From positions 1 through 64,000 of the forward strand of contig DASXZH010000039.1 of assembly GCA_036502005.1 (NCBI GenBank): 64,000 nucleotides of DNA, written 5' to 3'. Origin of the DNA: DASXZH01 sp036502005. GTDB taxonomy: Bacteria; Armatimonadota; Fimbriimonadia; Fimbriimonadales; Fimbriimonadaceae. Within the stretch, counting starts at the first letter, position 1. Every line of letters starts with the position of its first letter. Below the pieces are notes generated by a model. The model was not told where the DNA came from. It saw nothing but the letters and a program-made list of their open reading frames with translations, and searched no databases. This document shows, in pieces, positions 17,814 to 28,000 of the stretch. The position numbers were made by a program, and so were the translations under genes.

Positions 17814-18680
17814 TTAGCCCTTCAAACCCGTCAGCGCGATGCCCTGAATAAACAACTTCTGCGTAAAGAAGAACAGCACGATGAGCGGCAAAATCACAAT
17901 GGCGGTTGCTGCCATCAATAGGTTCCAGTGCGTGCCCGCGTCCTGGCTCTGGTAGAACTGCAGGCCAAGCGAAAGAGTAAAGGTCTTCTGCTGAACCAGA
18001 TAAATCAGGGGGCCGAAGAAGTCGGTCCAGGTCCCCAAAAACGTGAACAGGGCCACAACCGCTAAAGCGGGCTTCGCCAACGGAACGACAACGGTTCGAA
18101 AGATCTGCCATTCGCTGGCGCCATCGATTGTGGCAGCTTCAGACAGTTCAAACGGAATGCCGCGGAAGAACTGGCGCAACAGAAAGATATTAAAAGCGCT
18201 TCCGAAAAAGGCAGGCACCCACAGCGGCCGCAGAGTTCCGATCCAACCCATGGAGCGGAAGAGCGTGTAAAGCGGCACCATTACAACCGGAAACGGCACC
18301 ATCATCGTCGCCAGGGTGATCACAAAAAAGATCTCGCGGCCACGCCATTTCAGACGTGCAAATCCGTAAGCGGCAAGGGCGTTGGAGAACACCGTTCCCA
18401 CCACCGTTAGCCAGCACAAAATGATTGTGTTGCGGGCGTAATAGAGGAAAGGAATGTATCCTAATCGCTTCGAATCGAACATAAAAGCATCTTTATAATT
18501 CTGCCATTCGAGATGGTTTGGCATCCAAACGGGGTGCTGAGAAACCGTCTCCGGAAGGGTCTTGAGCGAGGTTGAAAGCAGCCAAAAGAACGGCCCCAAA
18601 CAGACCAAGGACAGAACAATCAACGCGATTTGATTAACCGTCGTTTGCACAGATCTTCTGCTTGAAACCTTTGCCGCCAC
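17814..18680 (-). CDS. ABC sugar transporter permease, MalG type
   Basis: This 288-residue inner-membrane protein has six predicted helices. It carries the MalG-like EAA loop ELSEAATIDGASEWQIFRTVVVPLAKPAL, which docks the ATPase, and the typical opener LVCLGPFFWLLSTSLKT. The GTG start at 18680 shares one base with the stop of the upstream permease (TAGTG), with GGAGG 6 nt before it. It is the third gene of the importer operon binding protein, MalF-type, MalG-type. No ATPase gene follows. Confidence 0.9.
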   Translation of the reverse strand: MAAKVSSRRSVQTTVNQIALIVLSLVCLGPFFWLLSTSLKTLPETVSQHPVWMPNHLEWQNYKDAFMFDSKRLGYIPFLYYARNTIILCWLTVVGTVFSNALAAYGFARLKWRGREIFFVITLATMMVPFPVVMVPLYTLFRSMGWIGTLRPLWVPAFFGSAFNIFLLRQFFRGIPFELSEAATIDGASEWQIFRTVVVPLAKPALAVVALFTFLGTWTDFFGPLIYLVQQKTFTLSLGLQFYQSQDAGTHWNLLMAATAIVILPLIVLFFFTQKLFIQGIALTGLKG

Positions 18681-19561
18681 TAGCTACCTCCGTAGTACAC
18701 ATGCTTTTCGGAAAGCCGCATGCTGAGCATCGTAAGAACAAGGATCAACACGAACATGATCCAGCCCATGGCGCAGGCGTAGCCCATGTTGTGGAAGCGA
18801 AATGCGCTGTCATAGAGGTAGGCCGCATAGAAGTACGTCGAGTGGGCGGGCGTGCCGCTGGGAAACATGACAAAGGGGGCCGTGAACATTTGAATCGCCC
18901 CAATAATGCCCATGATCATATTGAAAAGGATCACTGGCGAGATCATGGGCAGCGTGACGTTCTTGGTCTTTTGCCAGGCGCGTGCGCCGTCAATTTCGGC
19001 CGCCTCGTAGAGCGATTGCGGCACCTCTTGCAAGCCGGCCAGATAAATGATCATCGTGTTGCCGCCGCCCCATAGCCCCAACAAGATGATCGTAAACTTG
19101 GTCCAGGCAGGATCGGTTAGCCAGCCCGGGCCGTTTATTCCGATCGAGGCGAGAAAGGCGTTCACCAAGCCATGCTCCGAGTTGAAAACCCACAGAAATA
19201 GCACGGCCGTCGCCACCTGTGGAACCAAAGAGGGCAGATAAAAAATCGTCCGGTAGAAGGCCATGCCGCGAACTTTCGTGTTCAATAACATGGCTAGCCC
19301 GAGCGTGAGAATGAGGCTGAGGGGGATAAAGAACAAGGAAAAATAGGCGGTGTTCTTAAGGCTCTGCCAAAAGACCTCATCGTGGGCGAGCTGGATGAAA
19401 TTGTCAAAGCCGGTCCAGATCGGCTTCTTCAGAACCGAGTAATCGGTGAACGAATAGTAGAGCGAGGCGAGAACCGGGTAAGCCAGAAAACCGACGAATC
19501 CGACCACCCACGGCGAAACAAACAGCCAGCCACTCCTCTCTTGGCGCTGTGCGTAGCTCAT
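18680..19561 (-). CDS. ABC sugar transporter permease, MalF type
   Basis: From ATG 19561 the product is 293 residues; the frame is open for 37 codons further but that extension is proline/lysine-rich and overlaps the binding-protein gene. The chosen ATG forms the ATGA overlap with the binding-protein stop. It has six membrane helices starting at GWLFVSPWVVGFVGFLAYPV and the EAA loop VPQSLYEAAEIDGARAWQKTKNVTLPMISP. It pairs with the MalG-type permease to form the channel for the family 1 solute-binding protein. Confidence 0.9.
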   Translation of the reverse strand: MSYAQRQERSGWLFVSPWVVGFVGFLAYPVLASLYYSFTDYSVLKKPIWTGFDNFIQLAHDEVFWQSLKNTAYFSLFFIPLSLILTLGLAMLLNTKVRGMAFYRTIFYLPSLVPQVATAVLFLWVFNSEHGLVNAFLASIGINGPGWLTDPAWTKFTIILLGLWGGGNTMIIYLAGLQEVPQSLYEAAEIDGARAWQKTKNVTLPMISPVILFNMIMGIIGAIQMFTAPFVMFPSGTPAHSTYFYAAYLYDSAFRFHNMGYACAMGWIMFVLILVLTMLSMRLSEKHVYYGGS

Positions 19562-20904
19562 CCGCCCGCCGCCTGCCTTAGTTTGGTGATCCTTAAATAG
19601 TGGTCTAGCACTTGCTGGATGCGGTCGTGCACTCCATCCAGCGCTTCCTTTGGCGTCTTCTGCAGGAGACAAACCTCATCAAAAGCCTCGCCGAGGGCAT
19701 CGTTGTACTCATTGAAAATCCCCATCATGGGGGGTGTTCTTGCCGACTTCAATTTAGGAAGATCACTAAAAAGCCGAATGTAGGGATTGGGATGGTTGTT
19801 TAGGAACCAGTCGCTGACTTTGGCAAGCGGAGAGCCCTTCCTCTGTCCCATGCAAAGCAGTTCCATATTGGGCTGCTTTTGAAGGAAAGCAATGAAGTCA
19901 AAAGCCTCTTCCGGGTGCTTTGCACCGGCTGGGATCACCAAGTTGTCGGAATCCGCGAAGGTCATTTCGGCAAGATCTGGACGATCGGCCGGGTGCGGAA
20001 AAGGGGCGGCGGCCCAGTCGAGCTTGGGGTTGAACTGCTGGATGAAGTTGTACATCCAAACTCCCTGCAACTGCATCGCCTCCTTTCCAGAGATGAATCC
20101 ATCGCTGGAGGATCCGAACGCAAATCCACTTTTGAATGCCGCCATTGCAGTGGCGCCGTACTTCTTGGAATAGCTTGCCACCCACTCCCAAGCGCGAATG
20201 TTCTCAGGGCTGTTGCAGGTGATCTTGTCTTTCCCATCCCACAATGTTCCCCCGAAGAAGTAGCCCCAACCCCAGTTCCACCAGCCAGGATCGGCCGGAA
20301 TGAATCCGAACTGCACATATTTGCCATTTGCATCCTTCTTGGTGAGCTTTTCGGAAACGGCGTCCAACTCGTCGAAGGTAGTCGGCGGTTTGTTTGGGTC
20401 GAGGCCCGCCGCCCTGAATTCGGCGCGGTTATAGTGGAGCGCGTTAGAATCCGGCGTGGTTGGAAGCGCAAACACATGGTTGCGGTAGTACATCATCGAC
20501 CAAGTGGTGGGAATGTAGTCGCTCGCCTTTATCCCATACTGGTTGCAGTAATTATCCAGCGGCATAAGCGCGTTGTTATCGGCAAATGCAGCCACATCCA
20601 GGGTGTCCAACCCAGCTATATCGGGGGGCATTTCGCCGGAAGTTGCAATCAAGACCTTGGCTTCGATATCCCCAACCGGCAAGAACTCAACGAAGATGTG
20701 CTTCTTCTTCCCTTCCGTGCTGTTGTAACGATCGACGACCGTCTTCATCGCATCGCTCTCAAAGCCCGTCCATTTTTCCCAGTAGGTGACGTGGGTTACG
20801 TTTCCGTAATCGGGCGGAATGGTGATCATCTCGGCAACAACAGCCAGCGCCACGGTAACCGCAACGAACAGAGTTCCAAGGATAGAGCTTGCGATGGGTT
20901 TCAT
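19558..20904 (-). CDS. ABC transporter sugar-binding protein, family 1
   Basis: About 448 residues from ATG 20904 (GTG 20931 or 20907 are alternatives; the first lies inside an operator-like site). An N-terminal hydrophobic signal (SSILGTLFVAVTVALAVVAEM) precedes a family 1 extracellular solute-binding fold: VTYWEKWTGFESDAMKTVVD, PDIAGLDTLDVAAFAD, YYRNHVFALPTTPDSNALHYN, TTFDELDAVSEKL and GVWMYNFIQQF. There is no cysteine lipobox, so a membrane anchor through the signal is possible. It delivers sugars to the two downstream permeases. Confidence 0.88.
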   Translation of the reverse strand: MKPIASSILGTLFVAVTVALAVVAEMITIPPDYGNVTHVTYWEKWTGFESDAMKTVVDRYNSTEGKKKHIFVEFLPVGDIEAKVLIATSGEMPPDIAGLDTLDVAAFADNNALMPLDNYCNQYGIKASDYIPTTWSMMYYRNHVFALPTTPDSNALHYNRAEFRAAGLDPNKPPTTFDELDAVSEKLTKKDANGKYVQFGFIPADPGWWNWGWGYFFGGTLWDGKDKITCNSPENIRAWEWVASYSKKYGATAMAAFKSGFAFGSSSDGFISGKEAMQLQGVWMYNFIQQFNPKLDWAAAPFPHPADRPDLAEMTFADSDNLVIPAGAKHPEEAFDFIAFLQKQPNMELLCMGQRKGSPLAKVSDWFLNNHPNPYIRLFSDLPKLKSARTPPMMGIFNEYNDALGEAFDEVCLLQKTPKEALDGVHDRIQQVLDHYLRITKLRQAAGG

Positions 20905-20925
20905 CACTTTTGAGGAGAGCCGAAC

Positions 20926-20987
20926 TCGCACTATAGAGTACCACTCAACCTGAGATTAGGCAAGGATTTTTATTTACTATAGAGCAC
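20926..20987. promoter_or_regulatory. Twin CTCTATAG sites in divergent transporter promoter
   Basis: On the minus strand GTACTCTATAGTGCG covers 20929-20943 and GTGCTCTATAGTAAA covers 20973-20987. They share CTCTATAGT and lie 46 nt apart between the ABC binding-protein gene and the ribose-type permease gene. The pair and the match to sites at 11877, 14186 and 6678 are the core evidence for a common regulator. Confidence 0.65.
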
Positions 20988-21001
20988 TGTCTAAATTTCT
21001 A

Positions 21002-22000
21002 GTGATTCCACTATTGAAACGGCTTCCCCGTGCTAACATCCAACTCATGGCAGAGGCAAGACCATGGAATACCGCTTTGCGGTTGCTCCAGCGCTACCAA
21101 GGGTTGGCGGGCCTTGCTTTGCTGTTTATTGCCGCCCATTTCCTCTCAAGTGACTTCTTTGTTGCGCAGAACTGGGTGAATATCCTTAAGCAGCTTGCCA
21201 TTCCCGGCGTTCTGGCAATCGGAATGACGTTTGTGGTGCTTACGGGAGGGATCGACTTAAGCGTGGGCTCCCATTTGGCCCTATTAAATGTGATCCTTGC
21301 CACTTGGGCAAAGCATAATGCTAACATCTGGCTATCCTGCGGCTATGTGATCCTGTGGGGCGTTCTCATTGGGGCGTTCCTTGGATGGCTGGTTGGGAGG
21401 CTGCGAATGCAGCCGTTCATCGTGACCTTGGGCGCAATGGTCACCCTGCGCGGCATCGCCTACGTTTATTCTGATCGATCTATCGTTTCGGGCTTTGGAG
21501 ACCGGTTCGATGCCTTCGAGAAGCCGTTTTTGGGTTTGCCTATTTCTGGTTGGATCTTGATCGCTTTAACCTTGGCAGCCGGGTTGATTTTAAGCAAAAC
21601 AGTTCTTGGGCGGCGCATTTACGCCCTTGGCGGCAGTGAAACTGCCTCGACCTATTCAGGCGTTCCCGTGAACCGGGTCCGGATTGCCGCGTATGCCATG
21701 AACGGCCTTTGTGTGGCCGTGGCGGCCATCCTTTTCACTGCCCGTTCCAGCAGCGGGACGCCGAGTGCCGGCCTAGGCTATGAGCTGGATGCGATTGCCG
21801 CCGTGGTTGTGGGAGGAGCTTCGCTTTTTGGGGGCGTAGGCGACGCCTTTGGCACCCTAGTGGGCGCTCTGTTCATTGTTTGCGTGAACAACCTGCTGCA
21901 GCTTCGAAGCGTGGATACGAATATTGCCCAGGCTTGGAAAGGAGTAATCATTCTCCTCGCCGTCTATATGCAAACGATTGGTAGAAAACAACCGACTTGA
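21002..22000 (+). CDS. Ribose/xylose-type ABC permease (RbsC family)
   Basis: The 332-residue protein has eight to ten hydrophobic segments and the RbsC signatures VLAIGMTFVVLTGGIDLSVGS, MQPFIVTLGAMVTLRGIAYVYSD, YALGGSETASTYSGVPVNRV, and the C-terminal VVVGGASLFGGVGDAFGTLVGALF. The frame can start at GTG 21002 or ATG 21047; neither has a good SD, and 21047 would still keep the first helix. The next gene, 35 nt later, encodes the matching binding lipoprotein. An RbsA-type double ATPase is absent. It starts just after a CTCTATAG site. Confidence 0.88.
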   Translation: MIPLLKRLPRANIQLMAEARPWNTALRLLQRYQGLAGLALLFIAAHFLSSDFFVAQNWVNILKQLAIPGVLAIGMTFVVLTGGIDLSVGSHLALLNVILATWAKHNANIWLSCGYVILWGVLIGAFLGWLVGRLRMQPFIVTLGAMVTLRGIAYVYSDRSIVSGFGDRFDAFEKPFLGLPISGWILIALTLAAGLILSKTVLGRRIYALGGSETASTYSGVPVNRVRIAAYAMNGLCVAVAAILFTARSSSGTPSAGLGYELDAIAAVVVGGASLFGGVGDAFGTLVGALFIVCVNNLLQLRSVDTNIAQAWKGVIILLAVYMQTIGRKQPT

Positions 22001-22035
22001 CCCCCAATGAATCACGTTATACTGGAGTTTCAAAG

Positions 22036-23004
22036 ATGAAAAACTTGCGCAGCTATATAGTTCCATCGGTCCTCGCCGTTTTTGCGTTATCAGGATGCGG
22101 AAGCGACAAGTCGACAACGGGAACGGCGGACAATCCGAACTTGCCCCTTGTCGCCTTTGCCCAGGCTAACAGCCAAGATCCGTGGCGACAAGTGTTCGAT
22201 AAGGATATCAAGCAAGCGGCCGATAAGCATTCGTCGGAGTTTCAGTTTACGGAGCAGGAAGCGGGAGACGATCCCAAGAAACAGATCGATGAGATTGAGA
22301 CCTTGATGGTTAAAAAACCCAAGGTGCTGCTTGTTAGCCCAGTTACTGAAGCATCCCAAAAGGCGATTGAAGACGCTCACGACGCAGGCGCCTACGTGAT
22401 CCTGCTGGACCGATCCATTCCTGGCAACAAGTGGGATGTATACGTGGGCGGCGATAACTACACGATTGGCAAAATGGCTGCCGAGTTTATGGGCAAGAAG
22501 CTTAATGGAAAAGGCATTATCCTCATGATTCGCGGCATCGCCGATGCGATTCCAACCAAAGAGCGAGCGGGCGGCTTTATGGATGCCATGAAACAATTTC
22601 CAGAAATCTCGGTGATCCAAGGTGATGACTGCGGCTATCAGCGGGCCAAGGCGCAAACGTTTATGGAGAACTTCTTGCAGAGCAAGAAGCCGTTTGATGC
22701 CGTCTACGCCCACAACGACGAAATGGCGATCGGCGCTTATCTTGCCATGTCCCAGGCCAATGCTCCGGCGAAGATGATCGTTGGAATCGACGGATGCCAG
22801 AAAGAAGTTGTGAAAGACATTAAAGATGGCAAGATCGCGGCCACATTCCGCTATCCGCAACCGGGGGCTCCCGCCATCGACATCGCGGCGGACTATCTGA
22901 AGGGCAAGAAGCACCCTTCGAACAAGGTCTTGCTTCCGACCGAGATGGTCACGAAGGATAACGCGGAGAAGTATCTGCAAGAGCATCCGAATTTGGCTGA
23001 CTAG
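22036..23004 (+). CDS. Sugar-binding lipoprotein, RbsB type
   Basis: This 322-residue lipoprotein has a signal peptide with lipobox LSGC. The mature domain is a type I periplasmic-binding fold: LPLVAFAQANSQDPWRQVF, QIDEIETLMVKKPKVLLVSP, AGAYVILLDRSIPGNKWDVY, GGDNYTIGKMAAEFM, DAVYAHNDEMAIGAYLAM and VGIDGCQKEVV. ATG 22036 is preceded by GGAG 9 nt upstream. It should supply the RbsC-type permease; ligands of this group are pentoses, 6-deoxyhexoses or hexoses, and the L-fucose isomerase just downstream makes L-fucose or a similar sugar a reasonable guess. Confidence 0.9.
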   Translation: MKNLRSYIVPSVLAVFALSGCGSDKSTTGTADNPNLPLVAFAQANSQDPWRQVFDKDIKQAADKHSSEFQFTEQEAGDDPKKQIDEIETLMVKKPKVLLVSPVTEASQKAIEDAHDAGAYVILLDRSIPGNKWDVYVGGDNYTIGKMAAEFMGKKLNGKGIILMIRGIADAIPTKERAGGFMDAMKQFPEISVIQGDDCGYQRAKAQTFMENFLQSKKPFDAVYAHNDEMAIGAYLAMSQANAPAKMIVGIDGCQKEVVKDIKDGKIAATFRYPQPGAPAIDIAADYLKGKKHPSNKVLLPTEMVTKDNAEKYLQEHPNLAD

Positions 23005-23047
23005 GGAAGAATCAAAAAGATGTCAGATACCGAAGTTGGGTCGTTCA

Positions 23048-23160
23048 AGCCTCTCCCGGTTCGTTCCTCACCGCTTTCCTTTGTCGGTGGGCCCGAGTTG
23101 GACTGCCGTACGTATATAGGAAACCTTCCGACCTTCCCTCTCGGGGGAGGTTAGGAAGGT
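23048..23160. repeat. CT-rich dispersed repeat, copy 2
   Basis: This region between the binding lipoprotein and fucose isomerase carries CCTCTCCCGGTTCGTTCCTCA (near-identical to 10476 onward) and then AACCTTCCgacCTTCCCTCTCGGGGGAGG with a trailing AGGAAGGT that can fold back on CTTCC. It separates two genes of one apparent transcription unit and might act as a processing or attenuating hairpin. Confidence 0.55.
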
Positions 23161-23218
23161 AGTTAGCACTTCTTAATTTAGGCGCGAGCGGCACGAGAAG
23201 ATAGCCTTGGAATCAAGC

Positions 23219-25006
23219 ATGAATAGAAGACACCGATTAAAAACACCTTTACCTAAGATCGGTATTCGACCGATTATCGATGGCCGCTATGGCGGCGTTC
23301 GCGAGTCTTTGGAAGAGTTCACGATGGCGCTTGCCCGTAAGTGCGCGGAACTCATTTCCCGCGAGGTCCGCTACGCTTGCGGCATTTCCACCGAGTGCGT
23401 GGTGGCAGATACGTGCATTGGCGGTGTGGCGGAGGCCGCGCTTTGCGCGGCCCAGTTCGAGCGCGAAGGGGTGGGTGTTTCCCTCAGCGTAACTCCGTGC
23501 TGGTGTTACGGCGCGGAGACGATGGATATGTCGCCGCTGATTCCTAAAGCGATTTGGGGATTCAATGGAAGCGACCGGCCTGGTGCGGTCTACCTGGCGG
23601 CCACCCTTTCCGGGCACGGCCAAAAAGGTTTGCCTTGTTTTGGGATTTATGGACGCGATGTGCAAGATCTTGGCGATCTCAACATCCCTAACGATGTTCA
23701 GGAAAAGATTTTGCGCTTTGTCCGGGCTGGGCTGGCCGTTGCCCAAATGCGCGGCAACAGCTATTTGGCCATGGGTGGGGTCAGCATGGGCATCGCCGGT
23801 TCCATGGTGGACTCCAACTTCTTCGAGAACTGGCTTGGAATGCGGGTTGAAACGATCGACATGTCGGAATTTACGGGCCGAATGCAGACTGGTCTTTACG
23901 ACAAAGATGAGTTCGACCGGGCCATGTCTTGGGTGAAAGCTAACTGCCATGAAGGGGCGGACCTCAACAATTCCGCGAAACAAAGAACGCGAGCACAGAA
24001 GGACGAGGATTGGGCGACCAGCGTCAAGATGGCCCTTATCGCCAGAGATTTAATGGTTGGCAACGAGCGGCTTCGCGAGATGGGTTTCCCAGAGCAGGCG
24101 ATGGGGCATAACGCGATTGCAGCGGGCTTTCAAGGCCAGCGCCAGTGGACGGATTATTTCCCTAATGGGGACTTTATGGAAGCATTTCTTTGCTCCAGCT
24201 TCGACTGGAACGGTATCCGGCAACCATACATTTTGGCCACGGAAAACGATTCGCTGAATGGCGCATCCATGTTGCTAGGCAATCTTTTGACCAACACCCC
24301 TCAAATGTTTTCGGATGTGCGCACCTACTGGAGCCCGGAGGCGATTAAACGAGTGACCGGGCATTCTGTGCAAGGTGATGCAGCGGGCGGCGTTTTGCAT
24401 CTCATTAATTCAGGGCCGTCGCCACTGGACTTCACGGGCGAGCAATCCCGCGATGGCAAACCCGTTTGCAAGCCGTTCTGGGAGATTGAATCTAGTGAAC
24501 AAGAGGCTTGCTTGAAGAACACGCTCTGGTGTGCGAGCGATTTGGGCTATTTTAAAGGTGGCGGATGGTCCACCGACTTCCTAACTAAGGGCGGAATGCC
24601 CTGCACGATGTTCAGGGTTAATCTTGTGAAGGGGCTAGGCCCGGTCTTGCAGATTGCGGAAGGCACCACGGTCTCGCTCCCCTCTGACGTCCACGAGGCT
24701 TTGGATGCCCGTACCAACCCGACTTGGCCGACAACCTGGTTTGTGCCACGCACCAACGGCGTGGGCGCTTTCCGGGACGTGTACACGGTCATGAACAACT
24801 GGGGCGCGAACCATGGTGCCATCAGCTATGGGCACATCGGTTCAGATTTGATTACGTTGGCTTCGATGCTACGGATTCCGGTGGATATGCACAACGTGGA
24901 GAACGTTTTCCGACCGGCGGTTTGGTCGCGATTCGGCACCGCCGACCCGGAAGGAGCCGATTATCGAGCTTGCCAAACCTACGGCCCGCTTTACGGGCGT
25001 GGATAA
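23219..25006 (+). CDS. fucI: L-fucose isomerase-like protein
   Basis: The 595-residue product matches L-fucose isomerase, which converts L-fucose to L-fuculose (and often D-arabinose to D-ribulose) using Mn2+. Family motifs include PIIDGRYGGVRESLEEFTMA, CVVADTCIGGVAEAA, PKAIWGFNGSDRPGAVYLAA, YGRDVQDLGD, MGGVSMGIAGSMVDSNFFEN, SSFDWNGIRQPYILATENDS and TYWSPEAIKRVTG. Length agrees with the E. coli enzyme (591). ATG 23219 is preferred over TTG 23207. It follows a sugar-binding lipoprotein and permease, so it probably handles the sugar they import. No fuculokinase or aldolase is in the window. Confidence 0.92.
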   Translation: MNRRHRLKTPLPKIGIRPIIDGRYGGVRESLEEFTMALARKCAELISREVRYACGISTECVVADTCIGGVAEAALCAAQFEREGVGVSLSVTPCWCYGAETMDMSPLIPKAIWGFNGSDRPGAVYLAATLSGHGQKGLPCFGIYGRDVQDLGDLNIPNDVQEKILRFVRAGLAVAQMRGNSYLAMGGVSMGIAGSMVDSNFFENWLGMRVETIDMSEFTGRMQTGLYDKDEFDRAMSWVKANCHEGADLNNSAKQRTRAQKDEDWATSVKMALIARDLMVGNERLREMGFPEQAMGHNAIAAGFQGQRQWTDYFPNGDFMEAFLCSSFDWNGIRQPYILATENDSLNGASMLLGNLLTNTPQMFSDVRTYWSPEAIKRVTGHSVQGDAAGGVLHLINSGPSPLDFTGEQSRDGKPVCKPFWEIESSEQEACLKNTLWCASDLGYFKGGGWSTDFLTKGGMPCTMFRVNLVKGLGPVLQIAEGTTVSLPSDVHEALDARTNPTWPTTWFVPRTNGVGAFRDVYTVMNNWGANHGAISYGHIGSDLITLASMLRIPVDMHNVENVFRPAVWSRFGTADPEGADYRACQTYGPLYGRG

Positions 25007-25013
25007 CCCGCCC

Positions 25014-28000
25014 TCACGGCGTGACCGTGAGGGTAGTTTGCAAGGTTGTCGCTCCTAAAGTTGCAGACAGCGTGACAGGAGTAGAGGCCCCAACCGCGGA
25101 GGTCGTCACCTTCACATTTGCCGCCGACGCGCCCTGAGGAACCAGCACAGTACCTGGAATGGACGCAGTGGCCGACGAGCTTGTAAGCGTCACCAGCGTT
25201 CCTCCGGGACCGGCGACTCCGTTCAAGTACACAGCAAAGGCCGCCGTGCCTCCGCCCTTTATCGAGGTCGGCACGAGCCGGACCGAACTAAGACCGGCAG
25301 GGTTAACGGTCAACGTTGTGGTCACCGTCGTTGAGCCCAATGTGGCGGAAAGGGTCACCTGTTGCGCGCTGCTAACGGGTGCCGTATGAACTGTAGTGCT
25401 AGCTGTGCTGGCTCCTGGCGAAACGGTCACACTGCTGTTTACGGTTGCGCTCGAAGATGAGCTTTGCAGGCTAATGGCCCTGCCGCCTGAAGCCGCGTAA
25501 CCGTTTAAGCTAACCGTAAGTGTTGTGGGATTGCCGCCTATTACCGAACTTGCCGCGACCTTATCGCTAATTAGGATCGGTGGCGTCACCGTGACAGTGG
25601 TATGCAGGGTGGTAGATCCGAACGTTGCTGATAGGGTGACCTGCGTCGAAGTATTAGCGGGAGAAGTGGCAAACTGCACGTTGGCATCGGTAGCGCCTGA
25701 AGGAACAGTTAGAGAACCTGCAATCGTTAGGGCGGCCGAACTGCTGTTAAGGGCAACGACATTGCCGCTAGATCCAGCCGCGCCGTTTAGGTAAACGGCA
25801 AGGGCTCCTCTTGCACCACCTGTAAGGGATGTCGGTGCTACTCTAATGCTCGACAGAACTGCCGGAGTTAGGGTCAGCGTTGCGCTCAAGGTTGTCGAAC
25901 CAAAGTTAGCCGAGAGGGTGACCTGCTCTGAGGAGCTAACTGGCTTCGTGGTAACTGGCACATTGGCGGCACTTGCTCCTGAACCGACCGTCACCGTACC
26001 AGCAATAGTCACATCGGCCGACGAACTACTTAAGGAAATCGTGTCGCCAGTTGGCCCGGCGGAGCCATTTAAGTAAACGGCGAACGCCGTCGTAACGCCT
26101 CCTTGTACCGAAGCGGGAGCAACCTTTACGCCCGTCAAAGTGGCCGGATTCAACGTGATCACACTGGTCGACGTGCCCGAATTGTAAGTGGCCGATAGAG
26201 CTACCTGCTCCTGAAATCCAACCGGAAGAGTGTGAACAGTTACGTTAGCGGCTGTCCCTCCCTGTGGAATCGTAAGCGTCGATGGCATCGTTAGGTAGGT
26301 ATTAGACGAAGCGCTGAGGTTCACAAGAACCCCGCCGGAAGGTGCCGGAGCATTTATGTAGACCGCAAAAGCAGATGCCTGGCCACCTTGTACAGGGCTG
26401 GGAGCGACCCTTGTCAGTGTGATGGCAGCGGGAACGGCGCTTACAGTTGTCGTAGCCGTAAAACCGTATCGAGTAGCGGTAATGTGGGCTGTTTGAGAAG
26501 TGGTTCCGAAAGTCGAAGTGATGTTAAAAGTCGCAGAACTGCTTCCAGCCGGAACGACAACATTTGCAGGAACCTGGACGTTGGCGTTATCACTCGAGAG
26601 TTGGATCGTTGCTCCGGGGCCGGTTGCGTTGGCGGTAAGGGTTACGGTCCCCTTTTCGCCATTGCCGGCAACCATCGTGTTGGCGGCAACCGTGGTCGGC
26701 TTAACGCCGTCCCACATGGCAAAAAGCACCGCGTTGTTAACGGCAAAGGAGATCCCATCCGCACTTACAACGGTAGGAGTGTACGCTTCGCCGGTCGCCG
26801 GTTGCAAATCTTGAACCTGGTTTAGCGTGTTGGTTGTAAAGTCCCATCGGTAACAATGACCATCTTCCGAGTTGACAATAGCGGCCTTTCCGGCCACATC
26901 GATGGCTGCCATGTTAATGCACCACTCTCTAACACCGTCTTGGCCAGTATTGGGTGTCGGACCTACGACGGTCAGGACTTCCTGCATTGTCGTATAGGTC
27001 GGACCGGTGCCATCACCCGTGTCGTACTGAACCGTGTATTGTTCGCTGGCATTGGGATCCAAAACGGCAACCTCGTTCTGGCCATCGCCAGGGTAAGGAG
27101 AAGCACCCCCGTCCGAATAGTTGTTGTACTTGCTAAGGATTAAGTAGCTTGAACTGCCGACATAGCTCGGCACCGCTGAAGCGGGGACGACTGAAGCCGT
27201 ATCATCCCAACCGAAAGCACCCGGAGTCTTAGCCATGGCAAGGTTGGCCGAGTAGTGGAGCATGAAGCCCCGGCTTGCAAGATCATCCCACCAAACGCCT
27301 AAATAAACGTCGCCATCCGGTCCGATCATCGGCGAAGCGGTTCCGTCGTCTAAAACGTAAGGAAATGCCGAAGTATTCATGTCTTGAGAGGTGTTCTGCG
27401 CGTACGGCACGTGATAGAGATTGGCTGCAATATTGGTGCTCAGGTCTGATGTGTTCAATCGCACCAACTCGGGATTGCCGTAGCCTCCCTGCTGCTTCAT
27501 GGCCACATAAACATAGTTGCCATCAGCGGAGATCGCGGGCGCACAGTTGTAAGCGACAGCATCCCCGCTCACACCCGTCGCGTTGTCTGCCGTAACCCAG
27601 GTGCCAACACCCGTGGAAGAGATCTTCGCGATTCCACTGCCTAAGTTGACACTGTTATTCCAACCCGACGTTACATAGAATCCAAAATAGATGTTGTTGT
27701 TGCTATCCACGGAGATCGGCGTGCAGATTTGAACATTGCTGTTGAAGTCGGAAGGGTCCGATGTGTAGTTGCCAATCCCATAAAAACAAAGCCGCTGAAA
27801 AGATCCGTTCGCGTTATCGGCGTTTGAATACTGCCATACGGTGCCACCTGCGCCGGGCGAATAAACGACGCCGTTCGAGTCGATGCAAGAACCGTAGCTA
27901 GGTGTCCAGTCATGTGGCATCCAGTCCACGTAATCCGTATATTCTGTCCAAGTTGTTGTCCCGGTTCCGAGATCGTGACCTTCTACACGGTAGACATCAT

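Noticed and set aside
26388..26825. Plus-strand frame opposite the propeller/Ig-repeat gene
   Set aside because: It is antisense to the clear repeat-bearing protein; repeats and composition bias create long shadow frames here.
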